Source: Rhodobacteraceae bacterium DSL-40 (GTDB lineage: Bacteria; Pseudomonadota; Alphaproteobacteria; Rhodobacterales; Rhodobacteraceae). Taken from it: 64,000 nucleotides of DNA. Made by a program: the position numbers and the translations under genes. Below, piece by piece: positions 15,692 to 25,131 of this stretch. Positions within the stretch are counted from its first letter, which is position 1; every line of letters starts with the position of its first letter. The stretch lies in the NCBI GenBank assembly GCA_003258405.1, contig QKPN01000001.1:620001-684000 (forward strand), read 5' to 3'. The notes beneath the pieces were generated by a model, which saw only the letters and a program-made list of their open reading frames with translations, searched no databases and had not been told where the DNA came from.

Positions 15692-16788
15692 CAGGCCCGC
15701 ACTTTCATGAAGGCCGCAACCGCCTCGGCCACCCGCGCGCAGGCCGCGCCATCGCCGACGGTGATGCGCAGCGCCGCCGGCAGCTTGTAGCCCGCCACCC
15801 GCCGCACGATGATACCCGCCCGCCGGAGATGGGCATCGCAGGCCTCCGCCTCCGCGGCACTCGCAAACTGCGCCAGGATGAAATTGGCGAAGGACGGGTC
15901 GGACGGCACGCCCAGCGCGGCGAGATCCGCCGCGAGCCGGTCGCGGTTCAGGATGTTCTCCGCCTGGCAGAAGGCGGTGTAGTCCACATCCTCGACCGCC
16001 ACCTGCGCCGCAGCGAGCGCCGGGCCCGAGAGATTGAACGGGCCGCGCACGCGGTTGAGCGTGTCGATCACATGGGCGGGCCCGTATCCCCAGCCCACGC
16101 GCAGCCCGCCGAGGCCGTAGATCTTCGAGAGCGTCCGCGTCATCACCACGTTCTCGCGCGCGCCCACCAGCCCGGCGCCGCCGTCAAATCCCGGAACGAA
16201 CTCGGCATAGGCGCCGTCGAGCACGAGCAGCGCCTGCGGCGGCAACCCCTCGGACAGCCGCGTCACCTCGTCCTCGCCGATCATCGTGCCGGTGGGGTTG
16301 TTGGGGTTGGCGATGAAGACGAGCCGCGTCCGCGCGGTGCAGGCCGCGAGGATCGCGTCCACATCCGTGTGCCGCGCCCGCTCCGGTACCTCGACCGGGG
16401 TCGCCCCCGCCGCAAGCGCCGAAATGCGGTACATCCCGAAGCCGTGCTCGGTGTGGATCACCTCGTCGCCGGGGCCGGCATAGCACTGGCAGAGAAAGGC
16501 GATGATCTCGTCGGAGCCTGCGCCGCAGATGATCCGCTCGGGATCGAGGCCATGAAGCCGCCCGAGCGCGCCGCGCAGCGCCCCGTGATCCGAATTCGGA
16601 TAGCGGTGCAGCTCGCCGGAGGAGGCGCGGAACGCCTCGACGGTCGCGGGGCTCGGCCCGAACGGGTTCTCGTTCGAGCTGAGCTTCAGCACCTCGGCAT
16701 GGCCCTGCAGCTTCGATTCACCGCCGACATAAAGGGCGATGTCGAGAATACCGGGTTGCGGACGGATATCGGGATGAGGCTCGGTCAT
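15691..16788 (-). CDS. hisC: Histidinol-phosphate / aromatic aminotransferase
   Basis: A 365-aa fold-type I PLP aminotransferase of the HisC family. [13 protein letters not shown] is the N-terminal substrate motif. NPNNPTGT and LDGAYAEF provide the PLP-ring and pyridine-N contacts. Lys222 in [18 protein letters not shown] is the Schiff-base lysine, and the C-terminal PAALRITVG holds the carboxylate-binding Arg. The enzyme converts imidazole-acetol phosphate to histidinol phosphate. Placement next to tyrC suggests it may also act on phenylpyruvate or 4-hydroxyphenylpyruvate. The start was put at the Met before [10 protein letters not shown]; 56 upstream codons are not conserved-looking and were left out. 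Confidence 0.92.
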   Translation of the reverse strand: MTEPHPDIRPQPGILDIALYVGGESKLQGHAEVLKLSSNENPFGPSPATVEAFRASSGELHRYPNSDHGALRGALGRLHGLDPERIICGAGSDEIIAFLCQCYAGPGDEVIHTEHGFGMYRISALAAGATPVEVPERARHTDVDAILAACTARTRLVFIANPNNPTGTMIGEDEVTRLSEGLPPQALLVLDGAYAEFVPGFDGGAGLVGARENVVMTRTLSKIYGLGGLRVGWGYGPAHVIDTLNRVRGPFNLSGPALAAAQVAVEDVDYTAFCQAENILNRDRLAADLAALGVPSDPSFANFILAQFASAAEAEACDAHLRRAGIIVRRVAGYKLPAALRITVGDGAACARVAEAVAAFMKVRA

Positions 16789-17028
16789 GGCACGCTCGGG
16801 GCATGGGTTCGGTCTCCCGTCTCTAACGGGGCGCGCCTGCAAATTCCACCCGCAATCCGCCGGCGCCCCCGCGCGCGAAGTCGTGAGAAGATCGGCCCGG
16901 ATCTGCCTTGCGAATCTCGGAAAAATTGCCAGATTGCCCGTATGACGAGCGTTCAACCGTGTCGGACCTAAGGGTTCCTTAAGCTCTCCGCGTCACGGTC
17001 CTGCAAATCCTCAGAATGGCATTCACCG

Positions 17029-17694
17029 ATGGCTCGCGGCCATGACATCGCACGATATCCTGCTGCCGGACTGATGCTTCTGGCCCTGCTGCCGGCCGTG
17101 CCGGCCGCCGCCGACGACTGGGCGATCCGCAAATACTACAACGTCCAGCGCCCGGCGACCCCGGGGCTCGAGCCGGTCTTCCGCAGCGGGATCGAGGGCG
17201 AGGCCTGGACCGGGTTCTTCAGCGGCTTCACCGCCGCAACCGTGCCTTTCCGCGACCACAACACCGAGTTCGATTTCTATTTCGGCATCCGCCCCTCGCT
17301 GCTCGGCTTCGACATGGACATCAGCTACAGCCAGCGCTTCAACGACATCTCGGGCAGCTGCTGCTCCACGGTCGAGTTCGATTTCGACCGCCCGCTCTGG
17401 CGCGGCGCGACACTCGAAGGCAAGTTCAGCCTCGACCCCGATACGAACCTCACCCGGACCGAGACCCGCGCGACCTTCCAGGTCTTCGAGAACTACCAGC
17501 TCGACAGCACGCTCAAGACGAGCTTTCACGCCGACAATCCCGGCGACGACACGCTCGTGAACTACAACCTCTTCGCCTCGCGCAACTTCATCCATGACGA
17601 TGGCGCCAACACCCGGATCGGCATCCGCTTCGCCGACACCAACCGCGCCGCCGCGACGGCCGCTCTCTCGGTGAGCTACCAGGCCGACTTCTAG
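17029..17694 (+). CDS. Putative outer-membrane beta-barrel protein (TorF/Gcw_chp-like)
   Basis: A 221-aa exported protein. The signal peptide runs to about AVPAAADD. The mature part consists of alternating amphipathic strands ending with aromatic or hydrophobic residues, including SGFTAATVPFRDHNTEFDF, FDMDISYSQRF and TRIGIRFADTN. It finishes in SVSYQADF, with the C-terminal Phe typical of outer-membrane barrels. The pattern recalls the TorF / Gcw_chp family of putative small porins. The assignment is by overall pattern only. The gene stands alone, divergent from hisC across 240 bp in which I see no clear promoter. Confidence 0.6.
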   Translation: MARGHDIARYPAAGLMLLALLPAVPAAADDWAIRKYYNVQRPATPGLEPVFRSGIEGEAWTGFFSGFTAATVPFRDHNTEFDFYFGIRPSLLGFDMDISYSQRFNDISGSCCSTVEFDFDRPLWRGATLEGKFSLDPDTNLTRTETRATFQVFENYQLDSTLKTSFHADNPGDDTLVNYNLFASRNFIHDDGANTRIGIRFADTNRAAATAALSVSYQADF

Positions 17695-17724
17695 CGCGGT
17701 CCGGGCCCGCCTCTCGCGCACACC

Positions 17725-19416
17725 TCACGCCACCCCGCCCCGGTCCTGCAGCCGGAAATTATGCCCCGCGCGTTCCGCCCGCGGCAGCGGCACCTCGAAC
17801 CAGAAGATGGAGCCCGTCCCGGGTTCGCTCTCGACCCCGATCCGTCCACCCATGCGCGCAAGCGTCTCGGCACAGATCGCGAGCCCGAGCCCCGTGCCGC
17901 CATAGCGCCGGGTCACGGTATCGTCGGCCTGCTCGAAGGGCCGGAAGATGCGATCCCGCACCGTGCCGGCGATTCCGATCCCCGAATCCTGCACCTCCCC
18001 CCGCACCCAGTCTCCGCCGATCGCCGAGAGGCGCACGCTCACGCAGCCCGCATCGGTGAACTTCACGGCATTGCCGACGAGATTTGTCAGCACCTGCCGC
18101 ATCCCCTGCCGCAACCCGCGCCGCAGCGTCGGCAGCCCCGGCGCCACCTCGACCGAAAGCACCAGCCCCTGCGCATCCGCCGAGAAGCGCGCCTCCTCCA
18201 CCACCTCCCGCAACACCACGGCAAGGTCGAAGGCGGTCTCGCTCTCGGGCGCCCCCTCATGGCCGAGCCGCGAGAAATCGAGAATGCGATTGATGACGCC
18301 CAGGAGGTGCAGCCCGGAGCCATGGATCAGCTCGACATTCGCCCGCGTCCGCGGATCGAGCTCGCGCGAGAGCACCAGAGAGGCCATGCCGATCACCCCG
18401 TTGAGCGGCGTGCGCAGCTCGTGCGAGACGGTGGCGAGAAACTTGCTCTTCGCCCCGTCGGCGGCAATCGCGCGCTCGGTCATCGCGCGCAGCCGGGCGG
18501 TGCGCTCCTCCACCCGCATCTCGAGCTCGCGCTTGTGCGCCCGGTTATCGGCGAGCGCCGCCAGCCGGTCGAGATTGACCGAATGGATGAGCTGGCAGGC
18601 GACCGTGAGCACCACGAGATAGAGGATCGTCACCACGAAATCCGCATCCGTCACCGCGCCCGAAACGCTCACCAGCAGAAAGAGCGCCGCGTGCATCACC
18701 ACGAAGGTGATCGCCGCCCCGTCGAGGCTGCGCGGCTGCATCGCGATCCAGAGTGCGATGGGCAGCGACAGCAGCACCGCCATGTCGCTTGCCCGCACCG
18801 CGGTGAGCGGCAGCGACAGCAGGATCCAGAGTGCGCCCAGGAGCACGATCCCGAAGGAGGCGATGGCGAGCGTCACCTGCGGGTTGGCCCGGACCACGCC
18901 GGCCTCGCCGAGATTGAGCACGATGGCCGAGAAGGTCAGCAGCCCCAGCGCCTCATAGAGCAGCGTGAGCCCGACCAGGGCCTGCGGCGCGTAGCCGGAA
19001 TGCACGAGCCCTGCGACCTGCGCGAGCCCGAAGCCCATGGCAACGGTGGCGGCAGAGGCCCAGACGCCGCCGGCAAAGATCAGCCATTGCTGCGTCTTCG
19101 TCTCCGGCTCCACCTGCCGTGCCACCTGCCGCATGACCCAGGCGCCGAGCAGGGCCGCCGCACCATGGGCGAGCGCGTCCGTGACGATCTCTGCCGGCGA
19201 AAGGCCCGCAAGCGCATCGCCCAGCGCGAACCCCGCGACGATCGCAAGGATGGCCGCGCGGCGGAGCACCAGGGCAGCCGAAAGCGCAAGCCCGGAGGCC
19301 GGCGTGATCCCGAGCAGCACGCCCTCCCCGAAGCCGAGGCCGCGGCACAAGGCGACGAGCGCAGCGAGGGCGACAAGAACGAGCGCAAGGCGGCGGATCC
19401 GAAATCCGAAAGGCAT
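17725..19416 (-). CDS. Membrane-integral sensor histidine kinase, orphan
   Basis: A 563-aa sensor kinase. Residues about 1-285 hold eight or so hydrophobic helices, resembling a MASE1-type integral membrane sensor. A short coiled coil (RELEMRVEERTARLRAM) leads to the HisKA domain, with the phosphoacceptor His332 in ATVSHELRTPLNGV. The HATPase domain has NLVGNAVKFTD (N box), DSGIGI (G1), FEQAD (F) and GGTGLGLAI (G2). There is no receiver domain and no response regulator gene on either side, so its partner lies elsewhere. The start was chosen at the Met with GGAGGA about 10 bases upstream. The ligand is unknown. Confidence 0.9.
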   Translation of the reverse strand: MPFGFRIRRLALVLVALAALVALCRGLGFGEGVLLGITPASGLALSAALVLRRAAILAIVAGFALGDALAGLSPAEIVTDALAHGAAALLGAWVMRQVARQVEPETKTQQWLIFAGGVWASAATVAMGFGLAQVAGLVHSGYAPQALVGLTLLYEALGLLTFSAIVLNLGEAGVVRANPQVTLAIASFGIVLLGALWILLSLPLTAVRASDMAVLLSLPIALWIAMQPRSLDGAAITFVVMHAALFLLVSVSGAVTDADFVVTILYLVVLTVACQLIHSVNLDRLAALADNRAHKRELEMRVEERTARLRAMTERAIAADGAKSKFLATVSHELRTPLNGVIGMASLVLSRELDPRTRANVELIHGSGLHLLGVINRILDFSRLGHEGAPESETAFDLAVVLREVVEEARFSADAQGLVLSVEVAPGLPTLRRGLRQGMRQVLTNLVGNAVKFTDAGCVSVRLSAIGGDWVRGEVQDSGIGIAGTVRDRIFRPFEQADDTVTRRYGGTGLGLAICAETLARMGGRIGVESEPGTGSIFWFEVPLPRAERAGHNFRLQDRGGVA

Positions 19417-19622
19417 TACGCCCCAGTCCTCCTCCCGGTCTGCTACGCACCGCGGAGCCCGGCAGGGCGGCGGCATTTGCGATTGGCGAGGTTTCCAGAC
19501 AGGCGCCGGGACAGAACTTTGCCGACGCGGAACCCGGCTCCCCGCCTCTTACACCTTAGACTAAAGTCTTACACAAAAAAATGCTCGCATACGAAACAGG
19601 CTATCATATTCCGATATGGCAA

Positions 19623-21845
19623 TCAGTAAAAGCTCTGCGGATCGATGTCGATCACCAGCCGCATGTTCGCGGCAGGCGGCGCGCTCGCGGCCCAGTCGCG
19701 CAATAGCGGCTGAAGCGCGACGCCCTTCGCCGCCCTGACGAGAAACCGCAGACGGTGGCGGCCCCGCACCCGGGCGATCGGCGCCGGGGCCGGCCCGTAG
19801 AGCTCGGCGCCGGCCGCACGCAGGATCTCGCCCGCCCGGCCCAGCGCGCGCGCCGCCTCCCAGAGCCGCGGCTCGTCCGGCCCCGAGAGGATCACCCCCG
19901 CGAGCCGGCCGTAGGGCGGCATGCCCGCCATGCGCCGCGCGGCCGCCTCGCTGCGCCAGAAGCCCTCGTCATCGCCCGAGAGAATGGCCTTCAGCGCCGG
20001 ATGCTCCGGCATGTAGGTCTGGATCAGCGCCGCGCCCGGCCGCTCGGCGCGCCCGGCCCGCCCCGCGACCTGCCGGATGAGCTGGAAGGTCTTCTCCGCG
20101 GCGCGCAGGTCGCCCCCCTGCAGCCCGAGATCGGCATCGATCACGCCGACCAGGGTGAGATACGGGAAATTGTGCCCTTTCGAGACGATCTGCGTGCCGA
20201 TGACGATATCCGCCCCGCCCTGCGCGATCTCGTCGATCCGCGCCTTCAGCGCCCGGTGGCTCTCGGCGAGGTCGGAAGACAGGATCGCGATCCGCGCCTC
20301 GGGCCAGAGCGCCACCGCCTCCTCGGCAAGCCGCTCCACCCCCGGCCCGATCGCATGCATCTTGCCCTCGACACCGCAGCTCGGACAGGCCTCCGGGATC
20401 GGCTTCGTTGCCCCGCACTGATGGCACACCAGCCGCTTGCGGAACCGGTGCTCGACCATGCGCGCATCGCAGAGGTCGCAGCCCACCTGATGCCCGCAGG
20501 CCCGGCAGATGGTGAGCGGCGCATAGCCGCGCCGGTTGAGAAAGAGCAGCGACTGCTCCCCCGCCGCCAGCCGCGCGCCCACCGCCGTCTCGAGCGGCGC
20601 GGAAATCCAGCGCCCCTGCTCGAGCGCATCCTGGCGCAGGTCGATCGTCGCCATCTCCGGCAGCTCCGCCACGCCGAAACGCTCCGGCAGGTCGATCCGC
20701 CGGTATTTTCCCGCCTCGGCATTGGCCCAGCTCTCGAGGCTCGGCGTCGCCGAGGCCAGCACCACCGCCGCGCCCTCGATCGAGGCCCGCAGCACCGCCA
20801 TGTCGCGGGCATGATAGCGCGCCCCGTCCTCCTGCTTGTAGGAGCCGTCATGCTCCTCGTCGACGACGATGAGGCCGAGCGCCCGGAAGGGCAGGAAGAG
20901 GGCCGAGCGCGCGCCGACGACGAGCCGCGCATCGCCCGAGGCCGCCGCATGCCAGGCCCGTCGCCGCGCGGCCTGGGTCACGCCCGAATGCCATTCCGCC
21001 GGCCGCGCCCCGAAGCGGGCCTCCACCCGGTCGAGAAACTCCACCGAGAGCGCGATCTCGGGCAGGAGCACGAGCGCCTGCCGCCCGGCCGCCAGCGCCT
21101 CCGCCACCGCCTCGAGATAGACCTCCGTCTTGCCGGACCCGGTGACGCCCTTGAGGAGCGTCGTGGAATAGGCCCGCGCCGCCACCGCCCCGCGCAGCTC
21201 CGCCGCCGCCGCCGTCTGCAGCGCCGAAAGCGGCCGGGGCCCGGCGCCCGGATCGAGGGGCGGATAGGGCGGATCGCGCGGCGCGTCCTCGCGGAGCAGA
21301 ACACCCTGCGCCTCGAGCCCCTTCAGGACGCCCGAGGAGACTCCGGCGAGATGCGCGAGCTCGGAGGGCGCGAAACCGAGATTGCCGTATTCCTCGAAGG
21401 CCGCGATCACCCGGGTGCGCGCATCCGTCATCCGGTCCGGCCTGGTTCCGCTCAGGCGCAGGATCGGCCGCGCCCCCGGCGGCTCGGCCAGCGCCGGCAC
21501 CCGGGTCGCGAGCCGCAGCATGTGGGTGAGCGGCGTCAGCGTGTATTCTGCGGCCCGCAGGAGAAAGTCGCGCATCTCCCGCCGCAGCGGCGCGAGGTCG
21601 AGGGCCCGCGTGATCGGGCGGAGCTTCTCCGCCGGGAAATCGCCCGCCCCCTCGCCCCAGACGCAGCCCATCACCCGCCGCGGCCCGAGCGGCACCTCGA
21701 CAAAGGCGCCCGCCGCGATACCTCCTTCGGGGACGCGGTAGTCGAGCATCCGGTCAAGCCCCTCCGCCGTCAGCACGGCAACGGTCGCGCCTGCGGGAAA
21801 GACCGCGTCGCCGGAATCCGGGGAGGGTGGATTGAGATGTTCCAT
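19623..21845 (-). CDS. priA: Primosomal protein N' (replication restart helicase PriA)
   Basis: A 740-aa superfamily 2 helicase that reloads the replisome at stalled forks. Order of motifs: an N-terminal 3'BD domain (LDYRVPEGGIAAGAFVEVPLG), Walker A GVTGSGKTE, Walker B DEEHDGSYKQ, then SATPS. Next is a zinc-binding insertion with paired cysteines (CRACGHQVGCDLC, CHQCG, CPSCG). The helicase end has GTQIVSKGHNFP and RQVAGRAGRAERPG. Length and motif order are normal. The start was placed at the ATG of MEHLNPPSPD, 23 codons inside the longest frame, with AAGG about 11 bases upstream. The transaldolase gene is divergent 68 bp away. Confidence 0.95.
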   Translation of the reverse strand: MEHLNPPSPDSGDAVFPAGATVAVLTAEGLDRMLDYRVPEGGIAAGAFVEVPLGPRRVMGCVWGEGAGDFPAEKLRPITRALDLAPLRREMRDFLLRAAEYTLTPLTHMLRLATRVPALAEPPGARPILRLSGTRPDRMTDARTRVIAAFEEYGNLGFAPSELAHLAGVSSGVLKGLEAQGVLLREDAPRDPPYPPLDPGAGPRPLSALQTAAAAELRGAVAARAYSTTLLKGVTGSGKTEVYLEAVAEALAAGRQALVLLPEIALSVEFLDRVEARFGARPAEWHSGVTQAARRRAWHAAASGDARLVVGARSALFLPFRALGLIVVDEEHDGSYKQEDGARYHARDMAVLRASIEGAAVVLASATPSLESWANAEAGKYRRIDLPERFGVAELPEMATIDLRQDALEQGRWISAPLETAVGARLAAGEQSLLFLNRRGYAPLTICRACGHQVGCDLCDARMVEHRFRKRLVCHQCGATKPIPEACPSCGVEGKMHAIGPGVERLAEEAVALWPEARIAILSSDLAESHRALKARIDEIAQGGADIVIGTQIVSKGHNFPYLTLVGVIDADLGLQGGDLRAAEKTFQLIRQVAGRAGRAERPGAALIQTYMPEHPALKAILSGDDEGFWRSEAAARRMAGMPPYGRLAGVILSGPDEPRLWEAARALGRAGEILRAAGAELYGPAPAPIARVRGRHRLRFLVRAAKGVALQPLLRDWAASAPPAANMRLVIDIDPQSFY

Positions 21846-21913
21846 CGGTCTATACCTTGGGATAGCAATACCCAAGACCACAAGTCTTGACCCAAAATGT
21901 GCGGGAGGCACCA

Positions 21914-22564
21914 ATGAAATTCTTCGTGGACACGGCAGATATCGAAGCCATCAAGGAGCTCCACGAGCTGGGCCTGCTGGATGGCGTGACCACCAACCCG
22001 AGCCTCATCAAGAAATCCGGCCGTGATTTCAAGGAGGTCGTGAAGGAGATCTGCGACATCGTACCAGGCCCCGTAAGCGCGGAAGTCGTTTCGCTCACCT
22101 ATGACGACATGATCGTGGAGGGCAACAAGCTCGCCGAGATCGCACCCAACATCGCGATCAAGGTGCCGCTGACCTGGGACGGGCTGAAGGCCTGCCGGAC
22201 CTTCACGCAGGCGGGCAAGATGGTGAACGTCACCCTCTGCTTCTCCGCCAACCAGGCGCTTCTGGCCGCCAAGGCGGGCGCGACCTTCATCTCGCCCTTC
22301 ATCGGCCGGCTCGATGACATCAACCTCGACGGGATGCAGCTCATCCAGGACATCCGGCAGATCTACGACAACTACGGCTTCGAGACCGAGATCCTCGCCG
22401 CCAGCATCCGCGGCGCCAACCACGTGAGCGAAGCCGCGCTCGCCGGCGCCGATATTGCCACCTGCCCGCCGAGTGTGCTCAAATCGCTTGCCGCGCATCC
22501 GCTCACCGACAAGGGGCTCGAGGGCTTCCTCAAGGACTGGGCTGCGACCGGCCAGAAGATCTGA
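21914..22564 (+). CDS. tal: Transaldolase (TalC / fructose-6-phosphate aldolase-like)
   Basis: A 216-aa short transaldolase of the TalC/FSA subfamily, which transfers or cleaves dihydroxyacetone units in the pentose phosphate network. The N terminus [10 protein letters not shown] and [14 protein letters not shown] are family hallmarks. The Schiff-base Lys83 is in [11 protein letters not shown], followed by [11 protein letters not shown] and [17 protein letters not shown] lies 6 bases before the ATG and supports this start over an upstream in-frame Met. It stands in the conserved priA / tal / DUF484 / xerC neighbourhood of rhodobacteria. Confidence 0.93.
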   Translation: MKFFVDTADIEAIKELHELGLLDGVTTNPSLIKKSGRDFKEVVKEICDIVPGPVSAEVVSLTYDDMIVEGNKLAEIAPNIAIKVPLTWDGLKACRTFTQAGKMVNVTLCFSANQALLAAKAGATFISPFIGRLDDINLDGMQLIQDIRQIYDNYGFETEILAASIRGANHVSEAALAGADIATCPPSVLKSLAAHPLTDKGLEGFLKDWAATGQKI

Positions 22565-22588
22565 CAACCGAACAGGGGGAGCCCGGAC

Positions 22589-23320
22589 GTGACGATGATC
22601 GACGAGAGCGGAATCACGGACATCCAGGAGATCAGGGACCGCATCCTCGAAGACCCCGGGCTCATCCTCGACGATCCCGACCTCATGCGCGGCCTGCTCA
22701 AGGCCGACCGCCGCGCGGCGGGCCGCAATGTGGTCGATCTGCGCGGTGTGCTCGTCGAGCGGCTCGAGGAGCGCCTCGACCGCCTCGAGGACACCCATCG
22801 CGAAGTGCTTGCGGCCGCCTACGAGAACGTCGCGGGCACCAACCAGATCCACCGCGCCTGCCTCGCCGTGCTCGATGCCGAGGATTTCGCGGGCTTCCTG
22901 CGGCTCATGACCGGCGATCTCGGCAACACGCTCTCGGTCGATACCGTCCGCCTCGGGCTCGAGGCCCCGGCCGCCGAGCCGGGCGCCGGGCTCGGGCCGG
23001 AAGGCCCGCTCCGGCATGCGGTGATCGCCCTGCCCGAGGGCGGGGCCGACACCTACGTCACCCATGGCCGCGGCCTCGGCGCGCCGCGCAAGGTGACGCT
23101 TCGCCAGCTCGCCAAGGCCTCTCCCGATCTCTACGGCGAGCGCGCGCCGCTGATCCGCTCCGAGGCTGTGCTGCGGCTCGATCTCGGCCCCGGCCGGCAT
23201 GGCGGCCTGCTCGTCTTCGGCGCGACCGAGCCCGACCGCTTCCATTCCGATCAGGGCACCGACCTGCTCACCTTCTTCTGCGGCGTCTTCGAACGCGCGC
23301 TGCGCCGCTTCATCGCGTGA
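22589..23320 (+). CDS. DUF484 family (GAF-like) protein
   Basis: A 243-aa protein of the DUF484 family. The N-terminal helix contains IQEIRDRILEDPGLILDDPDLM, the typical start of the family. A coiled-coil VDLRGVLVERLEERLDRLEDTHREVL and a GAF-like C-terminal domain (GLLVFGATEPDRFHSDQGTDLLTFF) follow. Function is not established, but genes of this family commonly precede xerC, as here. Translation probably starts at GTG 22589, because GGGGGAG lies 7 bases upstream; an ATG two codons further is the alternative. Its stop overlaps the xerC start. Confidence 0.9.
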   Translation: MTMIDESGITDIQEIRDRILEDPGLILDDPDLMRGLLKADRRAAGRNVVDLRGVLVERLEERLDRLEDTHREVLAAAYENVAGTNQIHRACLAVLDAEDFAGFLRLMTGDLGNTLSVDTVRLGLEAPAAEPGAGLGPEGPLRHAVIALPEGGADTYVTHGRGLGAPRKVTLRQLAKASPDLYGERAPLIRSEAVLRLDLGPGRHGGLLVFGATEPDRFHSDQGTDLLTFFCGVFERALRRFIA

Positions 23321-24258
23321 CCGGCATCGGGCTCTCCGGCGGAGCCTATGCCCTGATGACGGACTGGCTCGCCCAGCTCGAGGCAGTGCGCGGGCTCAGC
23401 CCCAAGACCGTCGAAGCCTACCGCCGCGATGTCTCGGGCTACCTCGGCTTTCTCGCCCTGCACTGGGGCGGGCCGGCCGGGCGCACGGCGATCGCCGCCG
23501 TCACCACCGCCGACATGCGCGCCTGGATGGCGCATGAGCGCGCCCGCGGCCTCTCGGCCCGCTCGCTGGCGCGCGGGCTTTCGGCGGTGAAGAGCTTCCA
23601 CGCCTGGCTCGCCGAGGCCGAGGGCCTGATCGCACCCGCCGTCACCGCCACCCGCGGCCCCAAGGCCAAGCCGCGCCTGCCCCGGCCCGTCGCACCCGAA
23701 GCCGCGCGCGATCTCATGGCCACCATAGAGGCCCAGAGCCTCGAGCCCTGGGTTGCGGCACGCGATCTCGCCGTGGTGACGCTGCTCTACGGCTGCGGCC
23801 TGCGCATCTCCGAAGCGCTCGGCCTCACGCAAGGCGACGCGCCGCTCACCGAGAGCGTCCGCATCCGGGGCAAGGGCGGGCGCGAGCGCATGGTGCCGGT
23901 GCTCCCCATCGCCCGCGAGGCGGTCGAGCACTACCGGGCGCTCTGCCCCTATGGGCCCGGCCCCGGCGCGCCGCTCTTTCTCGGGGTGCGCGGCGGCCCG
24001 CTCAATCCGCGCGTGGTGCAGAAGGCGATGCAATCGGCGCGGATGCAGCTCGGCCTGCCCGCCACCGCCACGCCCCACGCGCTGCGCCACTCCTTCGCCA
24101 CTCACCTCCTCGAGCGCGGCGGCGACCTGCGCACGATCCAGGAGCTCCTTGGCCACGCCTCGCTCGCCACGACCCAGGTCTATACCGGCGTCGATCAGGT
24201 CCGCCTGATGGAGGTCTATGCCGCCGCCCATCCCAAGGCCCGCCGCGAGGGCGCCTGA
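23317..24258 (+). CDS. xerC: Tyrosine recombinase XerC
   Basis: A 313-aa tyrosine site-specific recombinase that, with XerD, resolves chromosome dimers at dif. Numbered from the overlapping GTG start, the catalytic residues are Arg163 (GLRISEALGL), Lys186 (GKGGRERMVPV), His254 and Arg257 (HALRHSFATHLL), His280 (LLGHASL) and the nucleophile Tyr289 (TTQVYTGV). All are intact. The N-terminal SAM-like domain has LSPKTVEAYRRDVSGYL. A GTG at 23317 overlaps the DUF484 stop; an internal ATG at 23356 is another possible start. The DUF484-xerC context and normal length argue for the housekeeping recombinase, not a phage or integron integrase. xerD is not in the window. Confidence 0.93.
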   Translation: MTGIGLSGGAYALMTDWLAQLEAVRGLSPKTVEAYRRDVSGYLGFLALHWGGPAGRTAIAAVTTADMRAWMAHERARGLSARSLARGLSAVKSFHAWLAEAEGLIAPAVTATRGPKAKPRLPRPVAPEAARDLMATIEAQSLEPWVAARDLAVVTLLYGCGLRISEALGLTQGDAPLTESVRIRGKGGRERMVPVLPIAREAVEHYRALCPYGPGPGAPLFLGVRGGPLNPRVVQKAMQSARMQLGLPATATPHALRHSFATHLLERGGDLRTIQELLGHASLATTQVYTGVDQVRLMEVYAAAHPKARREGA

Positions 24259-24351
24259 CCGGCGGGAAGCCCCTCCGCGCATCCCGCTTGTCCGCCCCCG
24301 CCCCGCGGGCGTATCATCGCCGGATCTCGTCCGGAGACAGGGGGGCCTACC

Positions 24352-24975
24352 ATGGCCAGCCAGCTCTATCATGAGGGCAACCGCGCGCTGCAGGATGCCT
24401 TCGGCAGCCGCCGCATCGCCGACCGGCTCGAAGCGACCACCTTCCGGCAGGCCTTCACCGAGACGGACCGCAGCTTCATCGAGGGCGCCGGGTTCTTCTT
24501 TCTCGCCACCGCCGATGCCGAGGGGCGGCCCGACTGCTCCTTCAAGGGCGGCCCGCCGGGCTTTGTCCGGGTCACGGCGCCGGACGAACTGCTCTTTCCC
24601 GATTTCGACGGCAACGGCATGTTCAAGAGCCTCGGCAACATCCGGGTCAATCCCGCGGTCGGCCTGCTCTTCATCGCGATGGGCGCCGCCCCGGCGCGGC
24701 TGCGGGTGAACGGCACCGCGCGCGTCCTCCGCGACGATCCGCGCCGGGCGGGTTTCGTCGGGGCGCAGCTCCTCGTCGAGGTCCGCGCCCGCGCGATCTT
24801 TCCCAACTGCCCGCGCTACATCCCGTCCGACGGCGCGCCCTCGCCATATCTGCCGCAGGCGGGCACCCCGCCCACCGAACCGGCCTGGAAATCCTTCGAG
24901 ACGTTTCGCGACGCCGTGCCGCCGCGCGCCCCCGCACCGGGCATCCCCGACCGCCCGGAAACGCGGGAGACTTGA
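24352..24975 (+). CDS. Pyridoxamine 5'-phosphate oxidase-like FMN-binding protein
   Basis: A 207-aa protein of the split-barrel flavin-binding (PNPOx-like) family. FFFLATADAEGRPDCSFKGGPPGFVRV is the typical beta-barrel flavin segment (positions 46-72). LLFPDFDGNGMFKSLGNIRVNP and RLRVNGTARVLRD also fit. It lacks the C-terminal substrate motif of true PdxH, so a role in vitamin B6 synthesis is unlikely. Relatives reduce or bind small heterocycles, heme or F420-like molecules. The C terminus is Pro-rich and probably disordered. Single gene; the specific substrate is unknown. Confidence 0.85.
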   Translation: MASQLYHEGNRALQDAFGSRRIADRLEATTFRQAFTETDRSFIEGAGFFFLATADAEGRPDCSFKGGPPGFVRVTAPDELLFPDFDGNGMFKSLGNIRVNPAVGLLFIAMGAAPARLRVNGTARVLRDDPRRAGFVGAQLLVEVRARAIFPNCPRYIPSDGAPSPYLPQAGTPPTEPAWKSFETFRDAVPPRAPAPGIPDRPETRET

Positions 24976-25131
24976 TCGGCGCCCCGGGGGCCGCTACTCT
25001 TTCCCGGCCTCCCGGGAAGGCATCCGGATCCGCGGACAGCGCCGCAGCGCATCCCCGAAGCAGAACGGAACCCCATGCGGTTCTTCCGGCCCGACCCAGC
25101 GGATCGACGGGCAGTTTTCCGGGAGAAACCG

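Noticed and set aside
23317-24258. Integrase of a mobile element
   Set aside because: The protein is a tyrosine recombinase, but the DUF484 pairing, length and place next to priA and tal mark it as XerC.
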